NCBI GenBank assembly: GCA_031417395.1
Contig: JANOVM010000077.1
Coordinates: 1-64,000 of the forward strand
Direction: 5' to 3'
Length of the DNA: 64,000 nucleotides
Source: JADKIH01 sp031417395
GTDB lineage: Bacteria; Bacteroidota; Bacteroidia; AKYH767-A; 2013-40CM-41-45
Shown: one piece after another, positions 42,499-51,065 of the stretch
Layout of the letters: each line of letters begins with the position of its first letter
How positions within the stretch are numbered: the stretch's first letter is position 1
The notes under the pieces: generated by a model
The model's input: only the letters and a program-made list of their open reading frames with translations
What the model was told of the DNA's origin: nothing
The model's database searches: none
Made by a program: the position numbers and the translations under genes

Positions 42499-45400
42499 TC
42501 ACTGTTTAATCTTTACCACATTCCTAACAATAACCTTGTCACGGTATATAACTCTAATTGAATAAATACCTTCTCTTAAATCTGTCAGGTCGGAGGAAAA
42601 TGCTAAATAGTTTTTTGATACTTTACCTGAATAAATCTCTTTTACCACTTGTCCGCTAACATCAATAAGATCTGCTTTTACATAGTCCGGATTGCCCAGT
42701 AATAAATGCATGTTCAGCGTTCCGGTAAATGGATTAGGATAAGGATCGAACAAAATTGTCTCGTCTGATAAATTTATGCATTTCTCATTATTCTCAGGTG
42801 CATTATCCTGCTCGCCATTCGGATTGATTGCGCGAACACAATAGTAAGTGAACTCATTTGCTGAATTGATGAGAAAGGATGCATGAAAGGAATAGGTTTT
42901 ATACCCTGCAGGACCATTTGGAATTACCTCATTTAATGTTTCACGGATTGTATTCCCATTTTCCAGTTTAGCTTCAAGCTGAAGATTGTTAACTTCTCTT
43001 GTCCCCAGGTTTTTTAATTTACATACTACGTGAAAATAATTATTCTCAAAGTATGATGAGTCTCCTGTAATGGCAATATCTAGTACCGGTTTAATGACAT
43101 AAATATTTTTACTTGAAGAATCTACACAACCAAATGGACTAACTACATATTGACGAATTACGAAAACTCCTGTGTCTGTATACAAATGTACCGGTTCTTG
43201 TATTGTTTCTGTATTGCTTCCATCACCGAAATCCCAGGTGTATGCTCCTGCTCCTGTTGAATTGTCTGTTATAATAACATTTAACGGGGGATTTCCAAAT
43301 TGAGGATTGAAAGAGAAGCTTGAAATTGGAGGTGCATGCACTATAATTGATTTCGTAATGCTGTTGGTACAGCCTACGTCAGAAGCCACGGTCAGTTTTA
43401 CGGGGTAGGTGCCTGCCTGAGTAAAAAGATATGCCGGTGAGCTTATCGTATCAGGACTTGCAAGTCCCTGTATGCTCCAGTCCCAATGAATTATGCTGCC
43501 TGCATTGATTGTACTCATGTCTTGAAAAGTATAATTCGAATTCATACAAGCTGCCGCTGTGCTAAAATCAGCAGAAGGAATTGGACTGACACTGACATTC
43601 ATTGTTGTTTCTGTCGCACAACCCATGTTGGAAGTAACTTTTAAGTTTACCGGATAAACACCGTCATTTACATAATAATGTATAGGCTCACGAAGCTGAT
43701 TGCTTAATGAATCCCCAAAGTCCCAAAAATAGGAAGCGTCACTTGGGTTACCCGGATTAATGAATGACATTAAATCTCCTTTACAAGTAGGTGTGTAATC
43801 AAACGAGGCTATTGGAGCAGGGTTCACCATTAAATTAAGTATGGACGTGTCCTTGCAACCGTATTCAGTTGTTACAATCAGAGATACAGTATAAGTCTGA
43901 CTTGAATTATACGGATGAGACGGATCCGAAATGGAAGAAGTATTGTTTACTCCGCTTGAAGGGTCGCCAAAGTTCCAGGCATAAAGTATAATGTGACTTA
44001 GGCTGTCGGTAAAGCTGGAATTTGTAAAGCTAACAGTATCATTCGTGCAAGGAAGTGTATTGTTGAAATTAGCTGTTGGTCTATCGTGAACGGGCATTGA
44101 TATACTGTCAATGCCAATGCAGCCTTCCTGTGAAATTACAGTGAGTTTAATGTTATAATTTCCCGGAGAAGGAAAAAGAAAATCAGGATCATAAATATTT
44201 GATGATCCAATTGCGCCAAATGACCAGAAGACTGAATCTATGGTACTGCCGGGAGCAGGGATTGAATTATTTGTAAACTGTGTTATTGTTCCCAAGCATG
44301 TTGACGAATAATTAAAAGATGAAACAGGACTCGCTTTGACATCAATTACCTGTTGAATAGGCGTACCGGCGCATCTTGATGGAGAATAACTGGTCAGTGT
44401 TATTGTATATTGACCAGGCGTTGTGTACCGGTGCACAGGATTTTTTATTGAATCAATTTGACTGTCGCCAAAATCCCAATACCATCCTGAAATTGTATCT
44501 CCTGTTACTGTAGATAGATCAGTAAATACAACATCGTTGTTTTCACATGCCGGTAATGGATTGATTGAGAAATTTACAACGGGCGGTGTATTTATTTTAA
44601 CGGGGTGGATTACTGTATCTTTACATCCATTTGCAGCTGTAACTATAAGCTGTGCAAAATATAATGCCACGGCCGGATTATATAAGTGTTGTGGATTGGC
44701 AGTTGTATCATTATTACTATCGCCGAAATTCCAACGGTAATTTGTTATCGATGAATTACTGATAATCGTCTGATCGTTGAATTGTACACTTTGCCCTACA
44801 CAGGTATTGTCAGTTGTAAAATCTGCCTGAGGACGATCGGAAAAGGTTAGCATAACACCTCCGCTGTCTGAGCATCCTGAAGAAGAAACAGTCGTCAGAT
44901 TAATAGTAAAAGCACCTCCTGCAGGGAAGGAATAATTCGGATTCTTTACAAAGGACGAATCGCCATTTCCAAAATCCCATATCCAATTAACAATACTATC
45001 ACCTGCAACAGTAGTTTGATCAGTAAATTGCATTTCTGTCATTGAACAGGCAGCCGGTGGATAGGAAAAGGATACGCTTGGAATTGCTGATATATTTACA
45101 ACCTTAATTGCAGTATCGGCACATCCGTAAATGGAAGATGTTATTAGTTTTGTATTATAAATTCCTGTTGCTGCAAATAAATGACTTGGGTTCTGTGATG
45201 ACGATGTATCGCTGTCTCCGAAATCCCATTTCCACGATGCTATCGTTCCGGAGTTGATTATTGAAGAGTCTGTGAAAAGTGTATTATCCCCCAGACATAA
45301 ATTTGCTGCACTGAAATTGCTTATGGGTGCTTCGGTAACTACTACCGTGTCTGTAAACGACGAACTATTTCCATTCGTATCGGTTGCAACAAGCGTAATA

Positions 45401-46590
45401 GGGTAGGTGCCGGCTTGATTGAATTGAATTCCTGTTGGAATAGAATCTGTACTTTGATAACTGCTGACAGGAGCATTTTTTGTAAAACCCATGGTCAGTA
45501 GATTATTTGCTGCAGATATATTGTACACGAAGAATCGATTCTCTCTTCTTGTACCGCAAATTCCTTTTGGATTCGATCCGCTAATATAATCTGAGCCCAG
45601 ATAGACTGGAGTAATATTACTTAAATCACTTCCTAAATCGTATTTTTTTGTGTCATTGCCTGAGTAGTTTGTATATAATAACTTCCAGTGACTACTGTCA
45701 TTTACAAGCCATAGATCGCTTGGTGTGCCATTACTTATGATGGTTGTGAAAACAGGAGGATTAAGAAATGAGTTTCCAAATTCAGCACGGATAATATTTG
45801 TTGAGTTGTTGCCGGCAAGAAATGCATACCAGTTTCCGCAGCTTTGTGCAATTGCAGCATCCAGAACATGCGTTGTTCCCGGCACAACAATCGGTGTCAA
45901 CGGAGTGGGAGTGTTCAATATGGAATTTCCAAAGGGTAAAATAGTAATTGAGCCGGCCGTATGATTGCAAACTAAACCATAAATATTGCCGGTAGTATCT
46001 TTATTTATTTTAATTGACCAGGGTGAAGATAAATTACTTGTAAAATTCGTAAGTACGGTAGTGATACTAAGAGGGGTATTTAACAGACTGTTTCCAAAAC
46101 TAATTCTGAAAAGATAATTGTTACTGTAATCAACTACAAAGCCGTACCAATCAGTACCCTCTTTAAAAACAGCCATATCTGAAGGCTGATACAGGATTCC
46201 CATTGTACCAAAATTATCGATTTGGGTTATGGGATTTGCCGGACCGTTACCATAAACCACGCGGTATAAATTGCTATTACCAAATCCCGAAATAAAAACG
46301 ATAGTCGTGTCGTTTTGCTCAGCAAGCGTTATATCACCCGGGTAAAACAGATTGAGTAATGTATCTTGAACTTTAACAGCAGGTTTACTGAAAAATCCCG
46401 GTGAAAAATCCCATTTATAGGAATTGGCTCCCGCACTATTATTCGTAAACTGAAGCTGACTGCCCGAGCAAACGGGAGACGGTAATGTGAAATGACTGTT
46501 GGGACATTGACCTATTGATTCAGAAACTACTAATTGAAAGCAGAAGAAAATGAATAGGGTAAAGATAGAGAAGTAACTTTTCATGGACAT
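42499..46590 (-). CDS. Giant PKD-repeat surface protein with nested propeller-like insertion and T9SS type A domain
   Basis: The 1363-residue protein has a signal peptide (about 1-27) and then the first half of a PKD domain (about 29-75). That half is interrupted by about 300 residues of repeated strands with FGNSLLNTP-type turns (about 76-372), the second half following at about 373-420. About nine more PKD domains follow (WDFGD plus PxH strands). A CARDB-like region (about 1165-1270) and a type A sorting domain end it (about 1275-1363, FDPYPNPFTGTLNMHL). It should be exported by the type IX system and displayed, probably in adhesion or matrix binding. It starts 47 bp after the fcl stop. Its 3' end is duplicated at 40660. 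Confidence 0.85.
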   Translation of the reverse strand: MSMKSYFSIFTLFIFFCFQLVVSESIGQCPNSHFTLPSPVCSGSQLQFTNNSAGANSYKWDFSPGFFSKPAVKVQDTLLNLFYPGDITLAEQNDTTIVFISGFGNSNLYRVVYGNGPANPITQIDNFGTMGILYQPSDMAVFKEGTDWYGFVVDYSNNYLFRISFGNSLLNTPLSITTVLTNFTSNLSSPWSIKINKDTTGNIYGLVCNHTAGSITILPFGNSILNTPTPLTPIVVPGTTHVLDAAIAQSCGNWYAFLAGNNSTNIIRAEFGNSFLNPPVFTTIISNGTPSDLWLVNDSSHWKLLYTNYSGNDTKKYDLGSDLSNITPVYLGSDYISGSNPKGICGTRRENRFFVYNISAANNLLTMGFTKNAPVSSYQSTDSIPTGIQFNQAGTYPITLVATDTNGNSSSFTDTVVVTEAPISNFSAANLCLGDNTLFTDSSIINSGTIASWKWDFGDSDTSSSQNPSHLFAATGIYNTKLITSSIYGCADTAIKVVNISAIPSVSFSYPPAACSMTEMQFTDQTTVAGDSIVNWIWDFGNGDSSFVKNPNYSFPAGGAFTINLTTVSSSGCSDSGGVMLTFSDRPQADFTTDNTCVGQSVQFNDQTIISNSSITNYRWNFGDSNNDTTANPQHLYNPAVALYFAQLIVTAANGCKDTVIHPVKINTPPVVNFSINPLPACENNDVVFTDLSTVTGDTISGWYWDFGDSQIDSIKNPVHRYTTPGQYTITLTSYSPSRCAGTPIQQVIDVKASPVSSFNYSSTCLGTITQFTNNSIPAPGSTIDSVFWSFGAIGSSNIYDPDFLFPSPGNYNIKLTVISQEGCIGIDSISMPVHDRPTANFNNTLPCTNDTVSFTNSSFTDSLSHIILYAWNFGDPSSGVNNTSSISDPSHPYNSSQTYTVSLIVTTEYGCKDTSILNLMVNPAPIASFDYTPTCKGDLMSFINPGNPSDASYFWDFGDSLSNQLREPIHYYVNDGVYPVNLKVTSNMGCATETTMNVSVSPIPSADFSTAAACMNSNYTFQDMSTINAGSIIHWDWSIQGLASPDTISSPAYLFTQAGTYPVKLTVASDVGCTNSITKSIIVHAPPISSFSFNPQFGNPPLNVIITDNSTGAGAYTWDFGDGSNTETIQEPVHLYTDTGVFVIRQYVVSPFGCVDSSSKNIYVIKPVLDIAITGDSSYFENNYFHVVCKLKNLGTREVNNLQLEAKLENGNTIRETLNEVIPNGPAGYKTYSFHASFLINSANEFTYYCVRAINPNGEQDNAPENNEKCINLSDETILFDPYPNPFTGTLNMHLLLGNPDYVKADLIDVSGQVVKEIYSGKVSKNYLAFSSDLTDLREGIYSIRVIYRDKVIVRNVVKIKQ

Positions 46591-46637
46591 ATATTAAACC
46601 TGTCCTAATACGAAAAAATATCTCTGTTGTTTTTATT

Positions 46638-47573
46638 TCACGTGGTTTGCATGCTGTGTTTAAAAAGTTCGTATGTCGCTGATATTCCGTCTTTTAAATT
46701 GATTTTCGGCTTCCATCCAAGGGCTAAAATTTTGGACGATTCCATTAGTTTTCTTACAGTTCCATCGGGCTTTGATGTATCAAAAGATATTTTGCCTTTA
46801 TAGTCAACAATGCCTGAAATCAGATGCGCTAATTCGTCTATTCTAATATCGTCGCCGTAGCCAATGTTTAAAAACCCTTTTTCATTGTAATCGGTCATCA
46901 TTAGCAGGCAAGCTTGAGCAAGGTCGTCAACATGTAAAAATTCCCTTCTGGGCATTCCGCTTCCCCAAACTGTTACCGTTTCATCGTTTCTCAATTTAGC
47001 TTCATGGAATTTTCTGATCAATGCGGGGAGAACATGCGAATTCTGAAGATCATAATTGTCCTTCGGTCCGTATAAATTAGTAGGCATGGCAGAAATAAAA
47101 TTACAGCCGTATTGTGAAGAGTAGGCTTCACACATTTTTAATCCTGCAATTTTTGCAATAGCGTAGGGTTCATTTGTCTCTTCCAGGTAACCCGATAAAA
47201 GATATTCTTCCTTCATGGGTTGAGGAGCTGCTTTGGGATATATGCAAGAGGATCCAAGGAATAAAAGTTTGCTGACTTTGCTTTTCCAGGCAGCATGTAT
47301 TACGTTTAATTCAATGGCCAGATTATCATAAATAAATTCTGCCCTGTACAAATTATTTGCAAGGATTCCTCCGACACGGGCTGCGGCAAGGAAAACATAT
47401 TCAGGTTTTTCTTTACTAAAAAAAAGTTCAACGTCGTTTTGATTACGCAGGTCAAGCTCTTTTGAACTTCTGAAGATTAAATTAGTATATCCTTTTTGCT
47501 CAAGAGCCCTATGAATAGCTGAGCCTACCATTCCGTTATGGCCGGCTATGTAAATCCTGGAAGATTTATTCAT
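46638..47573 (-). CDS. fcl: GDP-L-fucose synthase
   Basis: The 311-residue SDR enzyme converts GDP-4-keto-6-deoxymannose to GDP-L-fucose with NADPH (epimerase plus reductase). Visible motifs are the Rossmann GHNGMVGSAI, AARVGGI, LFLGSSCIYP and the catalytic Y-x-x-x-K YAIAK. The start overlaps the gmd stop by 8 bp, so the two are coupled. It supplies GDP-fucose to the glycosyltransferases of this region. Confidence 0.95.
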   Translation of the reverse strand: MNKSSRIYIAGHNGMVGSAIHRALEQKGYTNLIFRSSKELDLRNQNDVELFFSKEKPEYVFLAAARVGGILANNLYRAEFIYDNLAIELNVIHAAWKSKVSKLLFLGSSCIYPKAAPQPMKEEYLLSGYLEETNEPYAIAKIAGLKMCEAYSSQYGCNFISAMPTNLYGPKDNYDLQNSHVLPALIRKFHEAKLRNDETVTVWGSGMPRREFLHVDDLAQACLLMMTDYNEKGFLNIGYGDDIRIDELAHLISGIVDYKGKISFDTSKPDGTVRKLMESSKILALGWKPKINLKDGISATYELFKHSMQTT

Positions 47574-48678
47574 TATAATTATAAACGTTATGTCCGCCTT
47601 CTTTAAGATATTTATCTTTCCTGAACAATTCTATATCAGAAGCCATCATTTCCTTTACAAGTTTTTCTAAATCATACTTCGGTTTCCATCCAAGCTTTTG
47701 TTGCGCTTTTGTCGGATCGCCAATAAGAAGGTCTACCTCAGAAGGTCGAAAGTATCTTTTATCAATACTTAATATGGGTTTTTTCTTTTGAACATTAAAT
47801 TCCGGATTCGTGCAATTAACTACATAAGCTTTTTCATCCATACCTTTTCCGCGAAATTCAATTTCTAATCCTGCTTCCAGACATGACAGGCGAAAAAATT
47901 CACGTACTGAATTAGTTTTTCCTGTGGCAATAACAAAGTCATCTGGTTTTTCTTGTTGTAGAATAAGGTACATAGCCTCTACATAATCCTTGGCATGACC
48001 CCAGTCTCTTTTTGCATCCAGATTGCCCATAAAAACTTCTTCTTGGAGACCAAGCGCTATTCGGGCTATAGCGCGTGTAATTTTTCTGGAAACAAAAGTT
48101 TCTCCACGAATTGGGGATTCATGGTTAAAAAGAATGCCATTGGCGGCAAACATATTGTAAGCTTCTCTGTAATTTACAGTGATCCAGTAAGCATAAAGCT
48201 TTGCCACAGCGTAGGGCGATCTTGGATAAAAAGGAGTATCTTCTTTTTGCGGAATTTCTTTTACTAATCCATAAAGTTCGGAGCTGGAAGCCTGATAAAT
48301 TTTTGTTTTTTGATTCAGGCCTAATATTCGCACAGCTTCAAGAATCCTGAGTGTTCCTATTCCATCTGCATCTGCCGTATATTCAGGGATTTCGAAACTT
48401 ACCTTTACATGGGACATAGCTCCGAGATTATATATTTCATCAGGTTGTGTCTCCTGAATAATTCGTATTAAGTTTGTACTGTCTGTCAGATCGCCATAAT
48501 GAAGCTTGAAGTTAATATTCTTTTCATGCGGGTCATGGTAAAGATGGTCAACACGTTCAGTATTAAAAAGCGAACTTCGCCGTTTAATACCATGAACCTG
48601 ATAACCTTTATTTAATAAAAATTCAGCAAGGTAGGCTCCGTCCTGACCGGTTATTCCTGTTATGAGTGCTACTTTCAT
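47566..48678 (-). CDS. gmd: GDP-mannose 4,6-dehydratase
   Basis: The 370-residue SDR enzyme makes GDP-4-keto-6-deoxy-D-mannose. Motifs are ALITGITGQDGAYLAEFLL at the N-terminus, KRRSSLFNTERVDHLY, LHYGDLTDSTNL, ASSSELYG and YPRSPYAVAKLYAYW (Y-x-x-x-K). The ATG at 48678 is chosen because the conserved N-terminus begins there; an upstream start would add nine residues. With fcl it makes GDP-L-fucose. A near-consensus promoter element lies just upstream. Confidence 0.95.
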   Translation of the reverse strand: MKVALITGITGQDGAYLAEFLLNKGYQVHGIKRRSSLFNTERVDHLYHDPHEKNINFKLHYGDLTDSTNLIRIIQETQPDEIYNLGAMSHVKVSFEIPEYTADADGIGTLRILEAVRILGLNQKTKIYQASSSELYGLVKEIPQKEDTPFYPRSPYAVAKLYAYWITVNYREAYNMFAANGILFNHESPIRGETFVSRKITRAIARIALGLQEEVFMGNLDAKRDWGHAKDYVEAMYLILQQEKPDDFVIATGKTNSVREFFRLSCLEAGLEIEFRGKGMDEKAYVVNCTNPEFNVQKKKPILSIDKRYFRPSEVDLLIGDPTKAQQKLGWKPKYDLEKLVKEMMASDIELFRKDKYLKEGGHNVYNYNE

Positions 48679-48702
48679 GAGCTTAAAGATGAGGTAAGTG
48701 TC

Positions 48703-48710
48703 CAAATATA
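48703..48710 (-). promoter_or_regulatory. Possible -7 element of the gmd-fcl promoter
   Basis: On the minus strand this reads TATATTTG, a perfect TAnnTTTG. The gmd start lies 24 nt downstream. No clear TTG is found at the usual spacing upstream, so the call is tentative. Confidence 0.4.
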
Positions 48711-48792
48711 CTAAATATTGAGAACGGCTTATCGTTCTATTATAGATCGTTATTAATAACTATACAATGAAAATTCTTAATTCTGAATCATT

Positions 48793-49380
48793 ATGAAGCT
48801 TGTATTTGCCACAAATAATTCCCATAAAATAAAAGAGGTAGAAAAAATGCTGCCTGAAGAGTTAAATCTATTGAAGTTAAAGGATATTGATTGTTTCGAT
48901 GAGCTTCCGGAGACAGGTACAACTCTTATGGACAATGCAAGGCAAAAAGCACGTTACATTTATGAAAAATTTGGTTTGAATTGTTTTGCCGATGATTCAG
49001 GATTAGAAGTTTCATCTCTCGGGGGAAGACCCGGGGTTTATTCTGCTCGCTTTGCAGGATCGTCTGCAACTTCTTCAGAAAACATTTCCAAATTGTTAAT
49101 TGAGCTTAAGGGCATCACAGATAGAACTGCCACCTTTAGAACCGTAATCGCTTTAATCATCGATGGAAAGGAATATTTTTTTGAAGGTTCCATTAACGGC
49201 AGTATTACAGAGACACTGCATGGTGCTGAAGGTTTTGGTTATGATCCGGTTTTTATTCCTTCAGGATCAGAGATGACTTTCGCTGAAATGAATCCCGAAG
49301 AGAAAAATTCACTTAGCCACAGGGCTATTGCCATGAAAAAGTTCACAGAATTTCTGAAAACACCTGTTAATTATTCCTGA
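48793..49380 (+). CDS. rdgB: dITP/XTP pyrophosphatase (RdgB/HAM1 family)
   Basis: The 195-residue enzyme hydrolyses non-canonical purine nucleoside triphosphates (dITP, XTP) to the monophosphate and pyrophosphate. It has the N-terminal FATNNSHKIKEVEKML, CFADDSGLEVSSLGGRPGVYSARF and GFGYDPVFIP. The length is standard and the ATG lies in a clean context. Its end overlaps the convergent WecA-like gene by 14 bp. Confidence 0.96.
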   Translation: MKLVFATNNSHKIKEVEKMLPEELNLLKLKDIDCFDELPETGTTLMDNARQKARYIYEKFGLNCFADDSGLEVSSLGGRPGVYSARFAGSSATSSENISKLLIELKGITDRTATFRTVIALIIDGKEYFFEGSINGSITETLHGAEGFGYDPVFIPSGSEMTFAEMNPEEKNSLSHRAIAMKKFTEFLKTPVNYS

Positions 49381-50497
49381 CAGAACGTGCTGCATAGAAA
49401 AAGATAGAAAACATAGAAAGAATGTAAAGGCTGAAAAGGATAGTATAATTACGGGTCCATTCAGTAATAAATTTTTCCATTACAATTACTATTACCAATG
49501 AAATAAGCGTAAGTATCCAGAATACCAATGCCACCTGTCTGTCACTAAGGCCAAGATAAGCCAATGCATGAGTAGTATGGTCCTTGCCTCCTACAAATGG
49601 GCTCTTACCGCTTCGGATGCGGTTAATGACTACCGTTGTTGTATCAATGATTGGCATGATAAAAACAATTGTAGGTAAAAGTAGATTCCTCTCGCTAATC
49701 AATGCTCCACTCGGGGGAGATGCATTCCATAAATATCTTATTCCAATGGCAGCGAGAAAAACTCCCAAAAACTGGCTTCCTGTGTCCCCCATATACATCT
49801 TTGAAGGATTCCAGTTAAAGTATAGGAATGAAAACAGGGCAGCCATAACACCCAGCATAATCATAAAATAAACCGTGTCGTATTCATTATGGAAAACCAT
49901 TACTGCTAAAGCCGATAAAATAATACTCAGCGAAACAGTAGTCGTAATGGCATCCATATTATCAAGCATGTTTAGTGAGTTCATTATTCCAACTACCCAA
50001 ACGATTGTTAAAACATAATTTATTAGTGGTTCATAAGAAAGATTTATCGTTGTTCCTGTTACAAGAAGAATTACAGCGCATGTTACCTGTGTACTGAATT
50101 TTAAAAACGGTCGGGTATTATAAGCATCATCAGCCAAACCAAGCAAAAAACCAAGCATGGATGCAAGAAGGATACCTATAAATTGCTTGCTAAGAAAAAC
50201 CTGGTTATTGTCGAAAAAAAAGGAGTATATTATTATGGAAAGTAGAAAAATAAAATAAAAAGAAAATCCTCCTACAGCCGGTTTGGATTGAGTACCCCAT
50301 CGAATGATGGTGTCATCCTGGTTTCGCATACCCAGAGTTTTTACAAACTTTAAAAAAAGGCTGTTTATTAGAAAAGAAAAAATAATGGAAAGCACAAAAA
50401 ATAAACCGTAAACCGATATATAATAATTCTCATTGGCATCTCCCAGGAGAGATGACAAAGCATTTAGCTGAATAAATATTTCCTGAAAAAAGTGCAT
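49367..50497 (-). CDS. WecA/MraY-type polyprenyl-phosphate N-acetylhexosamine-1-phosphate transferase
   Basis: The 376-residue protein is an integral membrane enzyme with about ten helices. It has the acidic GLADDAYNTRPFLKF motif (about 117-131), LNMLDNMDAITT and the YMGDTGSQFLG motif, which serve Mg2+ and substrate binding in this family. A C-terminal GGKDHTTHAL segment matches the GGxDHxSHRL motif of WecA-like enzymes. It starts glycan synthesis by placing a sugar phosphate on undecaprenyl phosphate at the inner membrane. It is the last gene of the export operon. Confidence 0.9.
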   Translation of the reverse strand: MHFFQEIFIQLNALSSLLGDANENYYISVYGLFFVLSIIFSFLINSLFLKFVKTLGMRNQDDTIIRWGTQSKPAVGGFSFYFIFLLSIIIYSFFFDNNQVFLSKQFIGILLASMLGFLLGLADDAYNTRPFLKFSTQVTCAVILLVTGTTINLSYEPLINYVLTIVWVVGIMNSLNMLDNMDAITTTVSLSIILSALAVMVFHNEYDTVYFMIMLGVMAALFSFLYFNWNPSKMYMGDTGSQFLGVFLAAIGIRYLWNASPPSGALISERNLLLPTIVFIMPIIDTTTVVINRIRSGKSPFVGGKDHTTHALAYLGLSDRQVALVFWILTLISLVIVIVMEKFITEWTRNYTILFSLYILSMFSIFFYAARSVRNN

Positions 50498-50500
50498 AAG

Positions 50501-51052
50501 TTAAATTGTTACATTTTTATCCGAAAATTCTTTAAACGTCGGCAAAATTTTGTCTTTAGAAGATACAAGGGGAGCATTATTTTTCCAGTCCAATTTTAAT
50601 TCTGAATCATTGTAGATAATGCCGCTTTCAGACGAAGGATTATAGTATTGTGTTACCTTGTAAAGAAAAACGGTATGATCTTCCAGAGCAATAAAACCGT
50701 GAGCGAAACCTTCCGGTATCCATAGCATTTTATTTTCCCTGGCATGAAGTTCGATAGAAAAGTGTTTTCCGTAAGTCGGTGAATTTCTACGGATGTCAAC
50801 TACGATATCCAGAACACCTCCATTTACTACCCTGATTAATTTGCCCTGCTGATAGGGAGGAACTTGAAAATGCAATCCACGCAATACCCCTTTATGACTG
50901 ACGGACTGATTATCCTGGATAAACGGTCTTTTAATTCCATGTTCCATCATAACCTGTTCATTGAATGACTCATAAAAAAAGCCACGTTCATCCGCAAATA
51001 CTCTGGGCTCAATAATCAACAGCCCTTCCAATGGTGTTGAAATAAACTTCAT
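50501..51052 (-). CDS. rfbC: dTDP-4-dehydrorhamnose 3,5-epimerase
   Basis: The 183-residue cupin enzyme converts dTDP-4-keto-6-deoxyglucose to dTDP-4-keto-L-rhamnose. Motifs are the early FADERGFFYESFN, SHKGVLRGLHFQ with the catalytic His, VVDIRRNSPTYGKHF and WIPEGFAHGF. The gene lies in a five-gene leftward operon. The other rhamnose genes (rfbA, rfbB, rfbD) are not in this window and must be elsewhere or the sugar is taken further by another enzyme. Confidence 0.93.
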   Translation of the reverse strand: MKFISTPLEGLLIIEPRVFADERGFFYESFNEQVMMEHGIKRPFIQDNQSVSHKGVLRGLHFQVPPYQQGKLIRVVNGGVLDIVVDIRRNSPTYGKHFSIELHARENKMLWIPEGFAHGFIALEDHTVFLYKVTQYYNPSSESGIIYNDSELKLDWKNNAPLVSSKDKILPTFKEFSDKNVTI

Positions 51053-51065
51053 AGGTTAAAGGGCT

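Noticed and set aside
47995..48267. A 90-residue plus-strand frame inside gmd
   Set aside because: It is antisense to a well-supported enzyme gene and has no domain or promoter.
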